A stretch of 64,000 nt of DNA from Rhodobacter sp. (lineage in GTDB: Bacteria > Pseudomonadota > Alphaproteobacteria > Rhodobacterales > Rhodobacteraceae). Where the stretch lies: positions 48,172-112,171 of the forward strand of contig JACKKE010000012.1 in assembly GCA_020637595.1 (NCBI GenBank). Direction: 5' to 3'. The position numbers and the translations under genes were made by a program. The notes beneath the pieces are model-generated. The model did not search any database. It saw only the letters and a program-made list of their open reading frames with translations, and was not told the origin of the DNA. Positions 1 through 8,913 of the stretch are shown one piece after another (position 1 is the first letter of the stretch; each line of letters begins with the position of its first letter).

Positions 1-147
1 CTGATCGACACCCGCGGGCGCGGCGTCGTTCCCGAACCGATCCTCGACGCGGCGCGGGCGCGCCTCGACCAGCCGGTCGACAACGCCCGCATCGCCGACC
101 GCATCGCCGCTTTCTTCAAGGCCGCTGCCGCACGCGCTGCCGCCTGA
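1..147 (+). CDS. C-terminal fragment of an unidentified protein
   Basis: An open frame enters at the left edge and stops with TGA at 145-147, giving 48 residues ending in FFKAAAARAAA. The codons are strongly GC3-biased like the neighbouring genes, so this is very probably the end of a real gene. It lies only 23 bases before the glutamine synthetase-like gene and probably shares its transcript. No motif identifies it. Genes beside PuuA-like glutamine synthetases are often class I glutamine amidotransferases of the gamma-glutamylpolyamine pathway, but that is a guess from context, not from the residues seen. Confidence 0.55.
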   Translation: MIDTRGRGVVPEPILDAARARLDQPVDNARIADRIAAFFKAAAARAAA

Positions 148-170
148 CACGATTTTCCACAGGATTTCCC

Positions 171-1532
171 ATGAGCAACTGGACAAGCAAGATCCCCGAG
201 GCCGCGCGCGACTATCTCGCCGGGCGGCGGCTGGACGAAATCGAATGCATCGTGCCCGACATCGCCGGGGTGGCGCGCGGCAAGGCGATGCCGGCCTTCA
301 AGTTCGACAAGCAGACGCATTTCTACCTGCCGACCTCGATCTTTTTGCAGACGATCACCGGCGACTGGGCGGATGCCCCCGGCGGCGAGGACGAATACAA
401 GGAACCGGACATGACGCTGGTTCCCGATTTCGACACAGCCACCGCCGCACCCTGGACCGCCGACGTGACGATGCAGGTGATCCATGACGCGCTGACCCAG
501 GCGGGCGAGCCGGTGCCGACAGCCCCGCGCAACGTGCTGAAGCGGGTGCTGGCGCTCTACGCCACCGAGGGCTGGAAGCCGGTCGTCGCGCCGGAAATGG
601 AGTTCTATTTCGTCGCTCGCAACATCGACCCCAACCAGCCGATCACCGCGCCGATCGGGCGGTCCGGGCGCAAGGCCGCGGGCAAGCAGGCCTATTCGAT
701 GTCGGCGGTCGACGAATATGGCAAGGTGATCGACGACATCTATGACTTTGCCGAGGCGATGGGGCTGGAGATCGACGGCATCCTGCAGGAAGGCGGCGCC
801 GGTCAGGTCGAGATCAACCTGGCGCATGGCGACCCGGTCGAACTGGCCGATCAGATCTTTTATTTCAAGCGGATGATCCGCGAGGCGGCGCTGCGCCACG
901 ACTGTTTTGCGACCTTCATGGCGAAACCCATCGAGGGCGAGCCGGGCTCGGCGATGCACATCCACCACTCGGTCGTGGATCTGGAAACCGGGCGCAACAT
1001 CTTTTCGCTGGAGGATGGCAGCGAAAGCCCCGCCTTCCTGCATTTCATCGCCGGCATGCAGAACCACCTGCCGGCAGCGGTCGCGCTGCTGGCGCCCTAT
1101 GTGAACAGCTATCGCCGCTATGTCCCCGACTTTGCCGCGCCGATCAACCTGGAATGGGGCCGCGACAACCGCACCACGGGTCTGCGGATCCCGATCGCCG
1201 CGCCCGAGGCGCGCCGGGTCGAAAACCGGCTGGCGGGGATGGATTGCAACCCCTACCTCGGCATCGCCGCCTCGCTGGCCTGCGGATACCTGGGGCTGAA
1301 GGAGAAGAAAGAGCCGCGCCCGGAATGCCGGATCAACGCCTATATGGGCGAGGACGAGCTGCCGCTGACGCTGGGGGCCGCGGTCGATCTGCTGGAAGAA
1401 GACGCGGCGATGGGCGAGGTTCTGGGGCCGCAGTTCGTGGCGCTCTACTGCGCGGTGAAACGCGACGAATACAAGGAATTCCAGTCGGTCATCAGCCCGT
1501 GGGAGCGCGAGCACCTGCTGTTGAACGTCTGA
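171..1532 (+). CDS. Glutamine synthetase family protein (gamma-glutamylamine synthetase type)
   Basis: This 453-residue protein has the C-terminal catalytic domain of glutamine synthetase: PEMEFYF (E142 and E144, metal ligands), EGGAGQVEIN (E207, E214), the histidine motif SAMHIHHS (near 263) and RDNRTTGLRIP. It would couple ATP to joining glutamate with ammonia or an amine. It resembles the PuuA / GlnA-like subfamily, which glutamylates polyamines or other amines, more than GlnA: it is shorter than about 470 residues and I see no C-terminal NLYxLPPE adenylylation tyrosine motif. No glnB or ntr genes are adjacent, again arguing against the main ammonia-assimilating enzyme. The ATG follows a 23-base gap after the preceding gene. 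The true amine substrate cannot be read from the sequence. Confidence 0.88.
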   Translation: MSNWTSKIPEAARDYLAGRRLDEIECIVPDIAGVARGKAMPAFKFDKQTHFYLPTSIFLQTITGDWADAPGGEDEYKEPDMTLVPDFDTATAAPWTADVTMQVIHDALTQAGEPVPTAPRNVLKRVLALYATEGWKPVVAPEMEFYFVARNIDPNQPITAPIGRSGRKAAGKQAYSMSAVDEYGKVIDDIYDFAEAMGLEIDGILQEGGAGQVEINLAHGDPVELADQIFYFKRMIREAALRHDCFATFMAKPIEGEPGSAMHIHHSVVDLETGRNIFSLEDGSESPAFLHFIAGMQNHLPAAVALLAPYVNSYRRYVPDFAAPINLEWGRDNRTTGLRIPIAAPEARRVENRLAGMDCNPYLGIAASLACGYLGLKEKKEPRPECRINAYMGEDELPLTLGAAVDLLEEDAAMGEVLGPQFVALYCAVKRDEYKEFQSVISPWEREHLLLNV

Positions 1533-1548
1533 CTGTTGAGCGTCTGAG

Positions 1549-1717
1549 GGGGCTCCCGCCAGTCGCCGTCGGGATCTGCGATCCCTCGTCTCCTGTTGGG
1601 CCGGGCGCGCCGCTGGCGCGGCGCGCGGTCGCGCGGGGTGGCGGGCAAGGAAGGGGGGCTTTGCCCCCCTCTTTGCTGCGCAAATTCACCCCCCAGGATA
1701 TTTGCGACGCAAAGATG
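1549..1717 (-). repeat. Structured dispersed intergenic element, copy A
   Basis: Lies between convergent genes and reads on the minus strand. The head (about 1688-1717) contains AGGATATTTGCGACGCAAAG on the plus strand. Four hairpins follow: H0 TTTGC-tgc-GCAAA (1672-1684), H1 GGGGGGC-ttt-GCCCCCC (1653-1669), H2 GCGCGCCGC-tggc-GCGGCGCGC (1605-1626) and H3 GGGATC-tgc-GATCCC (1571-1585). The same head and hairpin order recur at 9798 and 31390 with different but paired stem bases. It may terminate both convergent transcripts. Confidence 0.8.
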
Positions 1718-1735
1718 CCGGGGATCGGTGACAGG

Positions 1736-2542
1736 TCAGTCGGGCAGCACGGTAACCGGATGGCCCGCGGCGCTGAGCGCGCCATCGAGGCGGTCGAAGC
1801 GCAGCAGCGCGAGGCCCTGGTTGCCCGACTGGCTGTGCAGGGTTCCGGCCTCGCGCCCGTCGGTGCCGAGGATCGGCGTGCCCGGGGCGACCGGCGCCGC
1901 GACGGCGATGCGCTTGAGCCCGCGGCGCAGTTCGGTCTTGTGGTGCATGCGGGCGGTGACTTCCTGCCCGACATAGCAGCCCTTGCGGAAGTCGACGCCG
2001 TGCAGGCGCTCGAACCCCAGTTCCAGGATGAAGCTGTCCCCCGGCTGCAACTCGAGCCCGGTCTCGGGCACCCGCGCGGCGATGCGCAGCGCGTCCCAGT
2101 CAACCGGTGCCCCGGCGCAGAGGGACTGACCGTAGAGCCGCCAGCCCAGCGACGGGTCGCGCGGATCGGCCAGCGCACCGACAGGCGCCGGGCCGAGGCC
2201 CCGGGTCACCGGGCGTGGGTCCCGGGTGATCGTTACCTTGGCACGCAGCGTGAACAGCGTCAGGCGGCGTTGCAGGTCGTCGGCCAGCCCCCCGGCCAGG
2301 TCGATCAGCACCGCCTCGGCGCCCTCTGCGACCAGGAAGAAATCGGCCACCAGCTTGCCCTGCGGGGTCAGCATCGCGCCATAGGCGATGCCCCCCTGCG
2401 CGAGGCGCGTCATGTCCTGGGTCACCAGCCCTTGCAGGAATTTCACATGGTCCGGCCCCGAGACGCGCAGCAGCGCGCGACCGGGCGCCGGGGCGCAGCG
2501 GGTTTCCGGGGACAGGTCGGGCATGGTGTCGGTGCTCTGCAT
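1736..2542 (-). CDS. ygfZ: YgfZ/GcvT-domain folate-binding protein
   Basis: The protein carries the diagnostic YgfZ signature KGCYVGQE in its C-terminal half, followed by TARMHHKT. YgfZ proteins are relatives of the glycine-cleavage T protein that bind folate and help assemble or repair iron-sulfur clusters; the cysteine in the signature is the functional one. The start is placed at the ATG at 2542 (MQSTDTMPDL), giving 268 residues, because the upstream in-frame extension (to 2593) has no conserved character; a start at 2524 is also possible. The gene is transcribed away from the phosphatase-like gene's end with only 78 bases between, so both may share a transcript. It converges on the glutamine synthetase-like gene, with repeat copy A between. 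Confidence 0.88.
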   Translation of the reverse strand: MQSTDTMPDLSPETRCAPAPGRALLRVSGPDHVKFLQGLVTQDMTRLAQGGIAYGAMLTPQGKLVADFFLVAEGAEAVLIDLAGGLADDLQRRLTLFTLRAKVTITRDPRPVTRGLGPAPVGALADPRDPSLGWRLYGQSLCAGAPVDWDALRIAARVPETGLELQPGDSFILELGFERLHGVDFRKGCYVGQEVTARMHHKTELRRGLKRIAVAAPVAPGTPILGTDGREAGTLHSQSGNQGLALLRFDRLDGALSAAGHPVTVLPD

Positions 2543-2620
2543 GATGCCGATATAAGCGCGGGCGGGGCCTTCGAACAGCCCACGGGCGAACAAAGCCGCC
2601 CGTCGCGTCCGTCCCGCAGG

Positions 2621-3298
2621 TCACCCCGAGGTCGCGCGCCAGCGGGCAAAGGCGGCCTCGATCGAGGCGGGGTCATAGCGGGTCTCGACCCAGCTGCGGA
2701 AGCTGAGACCGGCGCGCTCGCCCTCCTCGGCATAGGTGCGCAGGATCTGGCCCTGCACCCCGGCCGCGCCACGCGGTGAATGGCCATAGCGCAGCGACAA
2801 CTGCTGCGCCGCGGTGGCCGCATCGTCGCCCGCCATCACCAGCCGCCAGAGCGCCGCCGCCATCCCGGTGCGGTCCGCCCCCGACTTGCAGTGCATGACC
2901 AGCGGCCGTTCGGCGGTCTCGAAACTGTCGAGCAGGGCGAGGAGGGTCTCGCGGCTTGGCACGGTCTTGGCGTGCAGGCGCAGGTTGATCAGCGTCAGCC
3001 CCAGCCGGTGGCAGGACCGCGCCTCGAGCTGACGAAACGGGCGTGCCGATTCGCCGCGCAGGTTGATCACCGTGCGCACCCCTTCGCGCCGCAGCCGTGC
3101 CAGGTCGTGATGCGCCGGCTGGTTCATCCGCCAGACCCCGGGCGCAACCTGCCAGCGGTTCTTCCAGAAGAGCCGCACCGCGCCGTGATCGGCAAAGAGG
3201 CCATAGGCCCAGGCCCGCAGACGCACGCCCACCGGCATGCGCACCCCGGGCGGAAACCAGCCCGGAACGGGTGCCTGATGCGACGTCAAGTCATCCAT
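2621..3298 (-). CDS. Tyrosine/dual-specificity phosphatase-like protein
   Basis: The sequence contains the cysteine-phosphatase loop HCKSGADRTG (HCx5R), where the cysteine is the nucleophile and the arginine binds phosphate. Just before it are the features of the DSP/PTP family used by bacterial proteins of this size: an INLRGES strand and an aspartate-poor loop. About 225 residues from the ATG at 3298 (MDDLTSHQ); a start 21 bases upstream is possible. No signal peptide or clear membrane segment is visible, so it is probably cytoplasmic. The likely substrate class is a phosphoprotein or phospholipid; neither can be chosen from sequence. It is followed closely by ygfZ on the same strand. Confidence 0.8.
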   Translation of the reverse strand: MDDLTSHQAPVPGWFPPGVRMPVGVRLRAWAYGLFADHGAVRLFWKNRWQVAPGVWRMNQPAHHDLARLRREGVRTVINLRGESARPFRQLEARSCHRLGLTLINLRLHAKTVPSRETLLALLDSFETAERPLVMHCKSGADRTGMAAALWRLVMAGDDAATAAQQLSLRYGHSPRGAAGVQGQILRTYAEEGERAGLSFRSWVETRYDPASIEAAFARWRATSG

Positions 3299-3393
3299 CG
3301 GCGCCCCCGGAACAGGCACGCCGGCCTCTTCGCGCCGGGCAACCCAGCGTCGGTCGTTGACCCTGCCCGAGACCGCTACTAACGATACAGAAC

Positions 3394-3400
3394 AAAGGAG
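3394..3400 (+). promoter_or_regulatory. Strong ribosome binding site
   Basis: AAAGGAG lies 8 bases before the ATG at 3409. It is one of the best matches to the anti-16S sequence in the window and fixes the start of the class V aminotransferase. Confidence 0.75.
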
Positions 3401-3408
3401 ATATCTCG

Positions 3409-4593
3409 ATGACCCTTGCCAACGGCCGCCCTTATCTGGCCATCCCCGGCCCCTCTGTGATGCCCGACCGCGTGCTGGCGGCGATGCACCGTGCTGCCCC
3501 CAATATCTATGAGGGCGATCTGATTGATATGGTAGGCAGTCTGCGGGCCGATCTCAAGGCCGTGGCCTGCTCGACGCAGAACCTTGCGATCTATATCGGC
3601 AACGGACACGCCACCTGGGAAGCCGCAAACAGCAACGTGTTTCGCCGGGGCGACACGGCAATCGTGCTGGCCACCGGGCGGTTCGGGCATGGCTGGGCCG
3701 AGAATGCGCGCCTGCTGGGGGTCGACACCGCGATCACCGATTTCGGCAAGGCAGCGCCGATTGATCTGGAGCGCGCCGAAGCCGCGCTCAGGGCCCACCC
3801 TGATGCCCGTGCGGTGATGGTCACCCATGTCGATACCGCGACCAGCGCGCGCAACGATGTGGCCGCGGTCCGCCGGCTGATGGACGACCTGGGTCATCCG
3901 GGCCTGTTGATGGTCGACTGCATCGCCAGCCTCGGCTGCGACGAATTCCGGTTCGACGCCTGGGGCGCGGATGTGATGATCGCGGCCAGCCAGAAGGGGC
4001 TGATGACCCCGCCGGGGCTGGGGTTCGTGTTTTTCTCGGACAAGGCGCTGGAGGCCTGCAAGGGGTCGGACCTGCGCACGCCCTACTGGGACTGGACACC
4101 GCGCAACGCAGCGCAGTGGTTCTATGAGAACTGGTATGGCACCGCGCCGACCCACCACCTGTTCGGCCTGCGCGAGGCGCTGGACATGATCCACGAAGAA
4201 GGGATCGAGGCCGTCTGGGACCGTCACAGCCGGCTGGCGTCGGCGGTCTGGGCCGCGGCCGAGGCCTGGGGGCGCGAGGGGGCCTTTCGCCTCAACATCG
4301 CAGATCCCCAGCACCGCGGCCATTCGGTGACGGCAGCGCGGCTGTCGGGCGAGGATGGCACACGGTTGCGCCGCTGGACGGAACATCAGGCCGGGGTGAC
4401 GCTGGGCATCGGCCTCGGCATGGCCGAGCTGGACGACCCGGCGGGGCATGCCTTCTTCCGTATCGCGCATATGGGGCATGTGAATGCCCATATGACGCTG
4501 GGGGCGCTGGCGGTGATGGATGCCGGAATGAAGGCGCTGGGCATCGCGCATGGCTCGGGCGCGCTGGACGCAGCCGCGCGCGCCCTGGCCTGA
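3409..4593 (+). CDS. Class V PLP aminotransferase (alanine/serine-glyoxylate type)
   Basis: A 394-residue fold-type I PLP enzyme. PLP-site elements visible in order are GNGHATWEA (near 64-72, phosphate-binding start), the aspartate of VDCIASLG (D170) and the Schiff-base lysine in AASQKGLMTPPG (K196). The spacing matches alanine-glyoxylate and serine-glyoxylate aminotransferases, which move an amino group to glyoxylate in one-carbon, photorespiratory or purine-derived nitrogen metabolism. Length is typical of the family. It stands alone, with its own strong RBS and divergent from the phosphatase gene. The exact donor (serine, alanine, ureidoglycine) cannot be decided; no allantoin or serine-cycle genes are adjacent. 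Confidence 0.87.
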   Translation: MTLANGRPYLAIPGPSVMPDRVLAAMHRAAPNIYEGDLIDMVGSLRADLKAVACSTQNLAIYIGNGHATWEAANSNVFRRGDTAIVLATGRFGHGWAENARLLGVDTAITDFGKAAPIDLERAEAALRAHPDARAVMVTHVDTATSARNDVAAVRRLMDDLGHPGLLMVDCIASLGCDEFRFDAWGADVMIAASQKGLMTPPGLGFVFFSDKALEACKGSDLRTPYWDWTPRNAAQWFYENWYGTAPTHHLFGLREALDMIHEEGIEAVWDRHSRLASAVWAAAEAWGREGAFRLNIADPQHRGHSVTAARLSGEDGTRLRRWTEHQAGVTLGIGLGMAELDDPAGHAFFRIAHMGHVNAHMTLGALAVMDAGMKALGIAHGSGALDAAARALA

Positions 4594-4632
4594 CACCCGG
4601 GCAGGATCGGCCCCAGCTGCGTGGAGATGGAA

Positions 4633-5340
4633 ATGGAGCGGCGGCAGACATCATGGATCCGACTGGCCTGGCGGCACTACTTGTGGGTGCCGCTGCTGCC
4701 GGTGGTGACCGCCGTGGTGTTGTTGCTGGTCGGTCAGTCGCTGAGCCACAACGCCGCGCTGCTCGATCTGCACGGGGCGGATACCATCGCAACCGTCACC
4801 GACCGCGAGATCGTCGAACGGCGCGATTCCGATGGCCATCGCAGCACCGACTACCGGCTGCGGATCGCGTTCACCGCCTCGAACGGGGTCCGCGTGACGG
4901 ATTGGGACAGCGTCAGCCGCGAAACCTATGACAGCGTGCAGGCCGGCGACACGATGCCGGTGCGCTATGTCGCCCATGACCCCGCAATCTTCGAGGTCGA
5001 ACCGGGGCGAACAGCATTCTCCGCGCGGATGTTCAGCGGGTTCGGCATCGTCATTCTGGGGATCGCGGTGGCGATCGGCGCCTTTCTGGGCCGCCACATC
5101 CCGTCGAAACGCCGGGCGGCGGCGCGCGGTGCGGTGCGCGAGGCCCGGGTCACCGAGCATCTGCGCAGCAACGTCCGGGTGAACGGCCGCGCGCGCTGGC
5201 GGCTGAGCTGGACCGACGCGGTGGGCGAGACCGGGCGTTCGGACCTGCACCGGCAGGATGACCTGCCCTCGGTCGGCAGCGTGATCGTCGTCTACCTCGA
5301 TCCACGCGGCGGCCGCGGCTGGTGGGAGAACGACCTCTAG
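4633..5340 (+). CDS. DUF3592-type membrane protein
   Basis: About 235 residues. A hydrophobic segment near residues 15-38 and a second near 135-155 (FGIVILGIAVAIGAFLG) flank a beta-rich region with GADTIATVTDREI and RLRIAFTASNGV, then YVAHDPAIFEVEPG. This layout is that of DUF3592 proteins, small membrane proteins of unknown role. A second half-repeat follows the second membrane segment (AARGAVREARVTEHL ... VIVVYLDPRGG). Three starts are possible (GTG 4621, ATG 4627, ATG 4633); the last is chosen because GGAG sits 7 bases before it. No partner is apparent among its neighbours. Confidence 0.72.
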   Translation: MERRQTSWIRLAWRHYLWVPLLPVVTAVVLLLVGQSLSHNAALLDLHGADTIATVTDREIVERRDSDGHRSTDYRLRIAFTASNGVRVTDWDSVSRETYDSVQAGDTMPVRYVAHDPAIFEVEPGRTAFSARMFSGFGIVILGIAVAIGAFLGRHIPSKRRAAARGAVREARVTEHLRSNVRVNGRARWRLSWTDAVGETGRSDLHRQDDLPSVGSVIVVYLDPRGGRGWWENDL

Positions 5341-5423
5341 CCGCCGCGAGACGGACGCACGGCGGCCCCTTGCCCTCGCGGACGGGCTGGCTATCCTGCC
5401 CGCCGAACAGGGTGGGGAAAACG

Positions 5424-7703
5424 ATGCGCGCATTCGGTAAATCTCAGGGCGTCAAGCGGCGCGAGGACGTCCGGTTTCTGACCGGCGAGGGCCGCTATGT
5501 CTCGGACCTGCTGCCCGAGGGGGCTCTGCACGCGGTTTTCCTGCGTGCCCCCGTCGCGCATGGCGTGATCACCGCGCTCGATGTCGAGGATGCGCGCACG
5601 ATGCCCGGCGTGGTGGCGGTGCTGACCGCCTATGACCTGAAAGCCGCGGGCATCACTGCATCCATGTGGGGCGCACCGGCCCGCGACCAGCGCGGGCGCA
5701 GCGGCATCAGCCCCCACCGGCCGATCCTGGCCGACGGGATCATGCGCTTTGCCGGCGAGGCCGTGGCGCTGGTGGTCGCCGAAACCCGTGCCGAGGCGCT
5801 GGATGCCGCCGAGGCGATCACGCTCGACTTCGACGACGCCCCGGCCCATGTCGCGCTGGACACCGGCGGCCCGGCCGTCCACCCCGAGGCCGAGGACAAC
5901 CTCGCCTATGACTGGCTTCTGGGCGACGAGGACGCCGTCACCGCGGCGTTCGAGCGCGCCGCGCATGTCACGCGGCTGTCGGTCCGTCAGAACCGGGTGA
6001 TGGTCGCCAGCATGGAACCGCGCGCCGCGATTGCCAGCTGGGACGGTCAGCGCCTGCACCTGACTTTCAACGGCCAGGGTGTCTGGATCCCGAAACGCGA
6101 GGTCGCCCGGATCCTGAACCTGCCGCCCGAGGCCGTGCATGTCACGATCCCCGATGTCGGCGGCGGTTTCGGCATGAAGAGCTTTGTCTACCCCGAGCAT
6201 CTGGCGGTAGCCCAGGCCGCGCGGGTCATCGGCCGGCCGGTGGCCTGGGCGTCGGACCGGGCCGAGGCGATGCTGACCGACACCGGCGCCCGCGATCTGA
6301 CCAGCGTGGCCGAACTCGCCTTCGATGCCGACCACCGCATTCTCGGCTATCGGGTGCGGACGAAATCGAATCTGGGCGCGTATAACTCGCAGTTCGGACA
6401 GAACATCCAGTCCGAGCTGTTTTCCAAGGTGCTGACCGGGGTCTATGACATCCCCTGTGCGCTGCTGCATGTGCAGGGGATCTATACCCACACGACTCCG
6501 GTCGATGCCTATCGCGGCGCCGGCCGCCCCGAGGCGATCACTCTGCTGGAACGCACGATGGACATGGCCGCGCGCGAGCTGGGCCTCAGCCCGTTCGAGC
6601 TGCGCGCGCGCAACTTCATCCCTCCCGCGCGCTTTCCCTACACCACCCCATCGCATGTCACCTATGACGTGGGCGACTTTGCCCGCGTGCAGGACCGCGC
6701 CCAGGCCCTCGCCGATGTCGACGGCTTCGCCGCCCGCAAGGCCGAGAGCGCGGCGCGTGGCCTGCTGCGCGGCCTTGGCTATGCCTATTACATCGAGTCG
6801 ATCCTGGGCGACGACACCGAGGGCGCAACCGTCGAATTCACCGAAACCGGGGTCAACCTCTATGTCGGAACCCAGTCGAACGGACAGGGCCACGAGACCG
6901 TCTATGCCCAGTATCTGGCGGATCTGACCGGCATTCCCTTTGACGAGATCACCGTCGTTCAGGGCGATTCCGACCGGATCGCGCAGGGTGGCGGCACCGG
7001 CGGGTCGCGTTCGGTCACGGTCCAGACCTTTGCCACCCACCAGACTGCCGAAAAGATGGTCACGGCCTTTGTCGCCTTTCTGGAGACCGAGATCGAGGCC
7101 GCGCCCTTTACCTTCGAGGATGGGATCTTTTCCGCGCCCGGTTCGAACCGCCGCCTGACCCTGCGCGAGGCTGCCGACCTCGCCCGCAGCCGCGGCCGCG
7201 CCGACCTTTTGCGCCACGAGAACCGCGCCAAGCTGCCCGGCCGGTCCTTTCCCAACGGCGCGCATCTGTGCGAGGTCGAAATCGACCCCGAGACCGGCGC
7301 CCTGACCCTCGACCGCTATTTCGCCACCGACGACCTCGGCACGCTGATGCACCCGCAACTGGCCGAGGGGCAGGTGCATGGCGGAGTCGCCCAGGGCTTT
7401 GGCCAGGCGGTGATCGAAGAGGCGCGCTATGACGACGACGGACAGCTGCTGTCCGGCAGCTTCATGGACTACGCCATGCCACGCGCCTCGGATCTGCCGG
7501 TGATCCATTTCGCCAGTGTGCCGACCCCCTCGCGCAACAACCCCGTCGGCATGAAGGGCTGCGGCGAGGCCGGAACCGTCGGCGCCATCGCCGCGGTGAC
7601 CAACGCCGCCCTCGATGCGCTGTGGGATCGCGGCGTGCGCCATATCGACATGCCGCTGACGCCACAGCGCATCTGGACCTGGCTGTCCGAGGCCGGCGCC
7701 TAA
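5424..7703 (+). CDS. Xanthine dehydrogenase family molybdopterin-binding subunit (CoxL-like, form II)
   Basis: A 759-residue large subunit of the molybdenum hydroxylase family. It begins with the usual RREDVRFLTGEGRY segment and has the Moco-binding GGGFGMKS, the loop AYRGAGRPEA, and near the C terminus GMKGCGEAGT, whose glutamate is the catalytic base. AYRGAGR is the form II variant of the CO-dehydrogenase active-site loop (form I has AYRCSFR), so the substrate is probably not CO; aldehydes, purines or N-heterocycles are alternatives. The start ATG at 5424 is chosen over the longer frame from 5322, as the family starts just before this motif. Unusually, no FAD (CoxM) or iron-sulfur (CoxS) subunit gene lies beside it. 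Confidence 0.9.
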   Translation: MRAFGKSQGVKRREDVRFLTGEGRYVSDLLPEGALHAVFLRAPVAHGVITALDVEDARTMPGVVAVLTAYDLKAAGITASMWGAPARDQRGRSGISPHRPILADGIMRFAGEAVALVVAETRAEALDAAEAITLDFDDAPAHVALDTGGPAVHPEAEDNLAYDWLLGDEDAVTAAFERAAHVTRLSVRQNRVMVASMEPRAAIASWDGQRLHLTFNGQGVWIPKREVARILNLPPEAVHVTIPDVGGGFGMKSFVYPEHLAVAQAARVIGRPVAWASDRAEAMLTDTGARDLTSVAELAFDADHRILGYRVRTKSNLGAYNSQFGQNIQSELFSKVLTGVYDIPCALLHVQGIYTHTTPVDAYRGAGRPEAITLLERTMDMAARELGLSPFELRARNFIPPARFPYTTPSHVTYDVGDFARVQDRAQALADVDGFAARKAESAARGLLRGLGYAYYIESILGDDTEGATVEFTETGVNLYVGTQSNGQGHETVYAQYLADLTGIPFDEITVVQGDSDRIAQGGGTGGSRSVTVQTFATHQTAEKMVTAFVAFLETEIEAAPFTFEDGIFSAPGSNRRLTLREAADLARSRGRADLLRHENRAKLPGRSFPNGAHLCEVEIDPETGALTLDRYFATDDLGTLMHPQLAEGQVHGGVAQGFGQAVIEEARYDDDGQLLSGSFMDYAMPRASDLPVIHFASVPTPSRNNPVGMKGCGEAGTVGAIAAVTNAALDALWDRGVRHIDMPLTPQRIWTWLSEAGA

Positions 7704-7750
7704 CCCCGGCGCGCGCCCCCGCCCCTCCCCTGTCTCCAAGGAGTCGCCCG

Positions 7751-8863
7751 ATGACCGGCCCCCGCTTCACCCGCCTCGTCCAGTCGCTGCCGTCAACGGT
7801 CCCCTTCGTCGGACCGGAAACCCAGGAACGCGCCCGCGGCGCGGTGTTCGACGCCCGTCTGGGCGCGAATGAAAACGGCTTTGGCCCCTCGCCCCGCGCC
7901 ATCGCCGCGATGACCGAGGCCGCGGCCGAGATCTGGAAATACGCCGACCCCGAGAGCCATGACCTGCGCCACGCCCTCGCCGCCCATCTGGGCGTAACCC
8001 CCGACCACGTCATCGTTGGCGAGGGGATCGACGGGCTGCTGGGCTACCTCGTGCGGCTCCTGATCGAACCGGGGGATCCGGTGGTGACCTCCGAAGGGGC
8101 CTATCCGACCTTCAACTTCCATGTCGCGGGCTTTGGCGGCGTGTTGCACAAGGTGCCCTATCTGGGCGACGCCGAAGACCCCGCCGCCCTGATCACCGCC
8201 GCGCGCGAGACCGGCGCCAAGCTGATCTACATCGCCAACCCCGACAATCCGATGGGCAGCTGCCACCCGGCCGCGGTGATTGCCGCGATGATCGAGCAGA
8301 TGCCCGAAGGGGCGCTGCTGATCCTCGACGAGGCCTATATCGAGTTCGCCCCCGAAGGCACCGCGCCCGCCATCGACCCCGACGACCCGCGCGTGATCCG
8401 CATGCGCACCTTCTCAAAGGGCTATGGCATGGCCGGGGCGCGCGTGGCCTATGCCGTGGCCGCTCCGGCGCTGATCGCCGCCTTCCACAAGGTGCGCAAC
8501 CATTTCGGCATGAACCGCGCCGCCCAGATCGGCGCGCTGGCCGCGCTGCAGGACACCGGCCACCTGGCGCAGACCGTCGCCAAGGTTGATCGCGCCCGCG
8601 CCCGTCTGGCACAGATCGCCGCCGAAAACGGGTTGCGCGCCCTGCCCTCGGCCACCAATTTCGTCACCATCGACTGCGGCGGCGACGGCGATTTCGCCCG
8701 CCGGGTGCTGGCCGGGGTGGTGCGGCGCGGGGTCTTCATCCGCATGCCCTTCACCCCGCCGCAGGACCGCTGCATCCGCGTCTCCTGCGGCCCGGATGGC
8801 GAACTCGACGCCTTCGCCCGCGCCCTGCCCCAGGCCCTCGCCGAGGCGCGCGCCGCGACATGA
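7751..8863 (+). CDS. HisC-like PLP aminotransferase
   Basis: A 370-residue fold-type I aminotransferase related to histidinol-phosphate aminotransferase: GANENGFGPSP near 38-48, YADPES before the cofactor site, ANPDNPMGS (PLP-ring contact), LDEAYIEF and the PLP lysine in TFSKGYGMAGARVAYA. The ATG at 7751 has AAGGAG 8 bases upstream, which rules out the 43-codon longer frame. No other his genes are near, so the family member probably acts on aromatic or other amino acids; this is inference. It follows the molybdenum hydroxylase gene by 47 bases and could share its mRNA. Confidence 0.83.
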   Translation: MTGPRFTRLVQSLPSTVPFVGPETQERARGAVFDARLGANENGFGPSPRAIAAMTEAAAEIWKYADPESHDLRHALAAHLGVTPDHVIVGEGIDGLLGYLVRLLIEPGDPVVTSEGAYPTFNFHVAGFGGVLHKVPYLGDAEDPAALITAARETGAKLIYIANPDNPMGSCHPAAVIAAMIEQMPEGALLILDEAYIEFAPEGTAPAIDPDDPRVIRMRTFSKGYGMAGARVAYAVAAPALIAAFHKVRNHFGMNRAAQIGALAALQDTGHLAQTVAKVDRARARLAQIAAENGLRALPSATNFVTIDCGGDGDFARRVLAGVVRRGVFIRMPFTPPQDRCIRVSCGPDGELDAFARALPQALAEARAAT

Positions 8864-8913
8864 GTTGATTTCGTTCAGGCGCCTGCGCCGCCAGGCGGGT
8901 TCCCTGCCCCTGA

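Noticed and set aside
7622..7750. Longer N terminus for the HisC-like aminotransferase
   Set aside because: It overlaps the end of the preceding gene and lacks an RBS; AAGGAG precedes the ATG at 7751.
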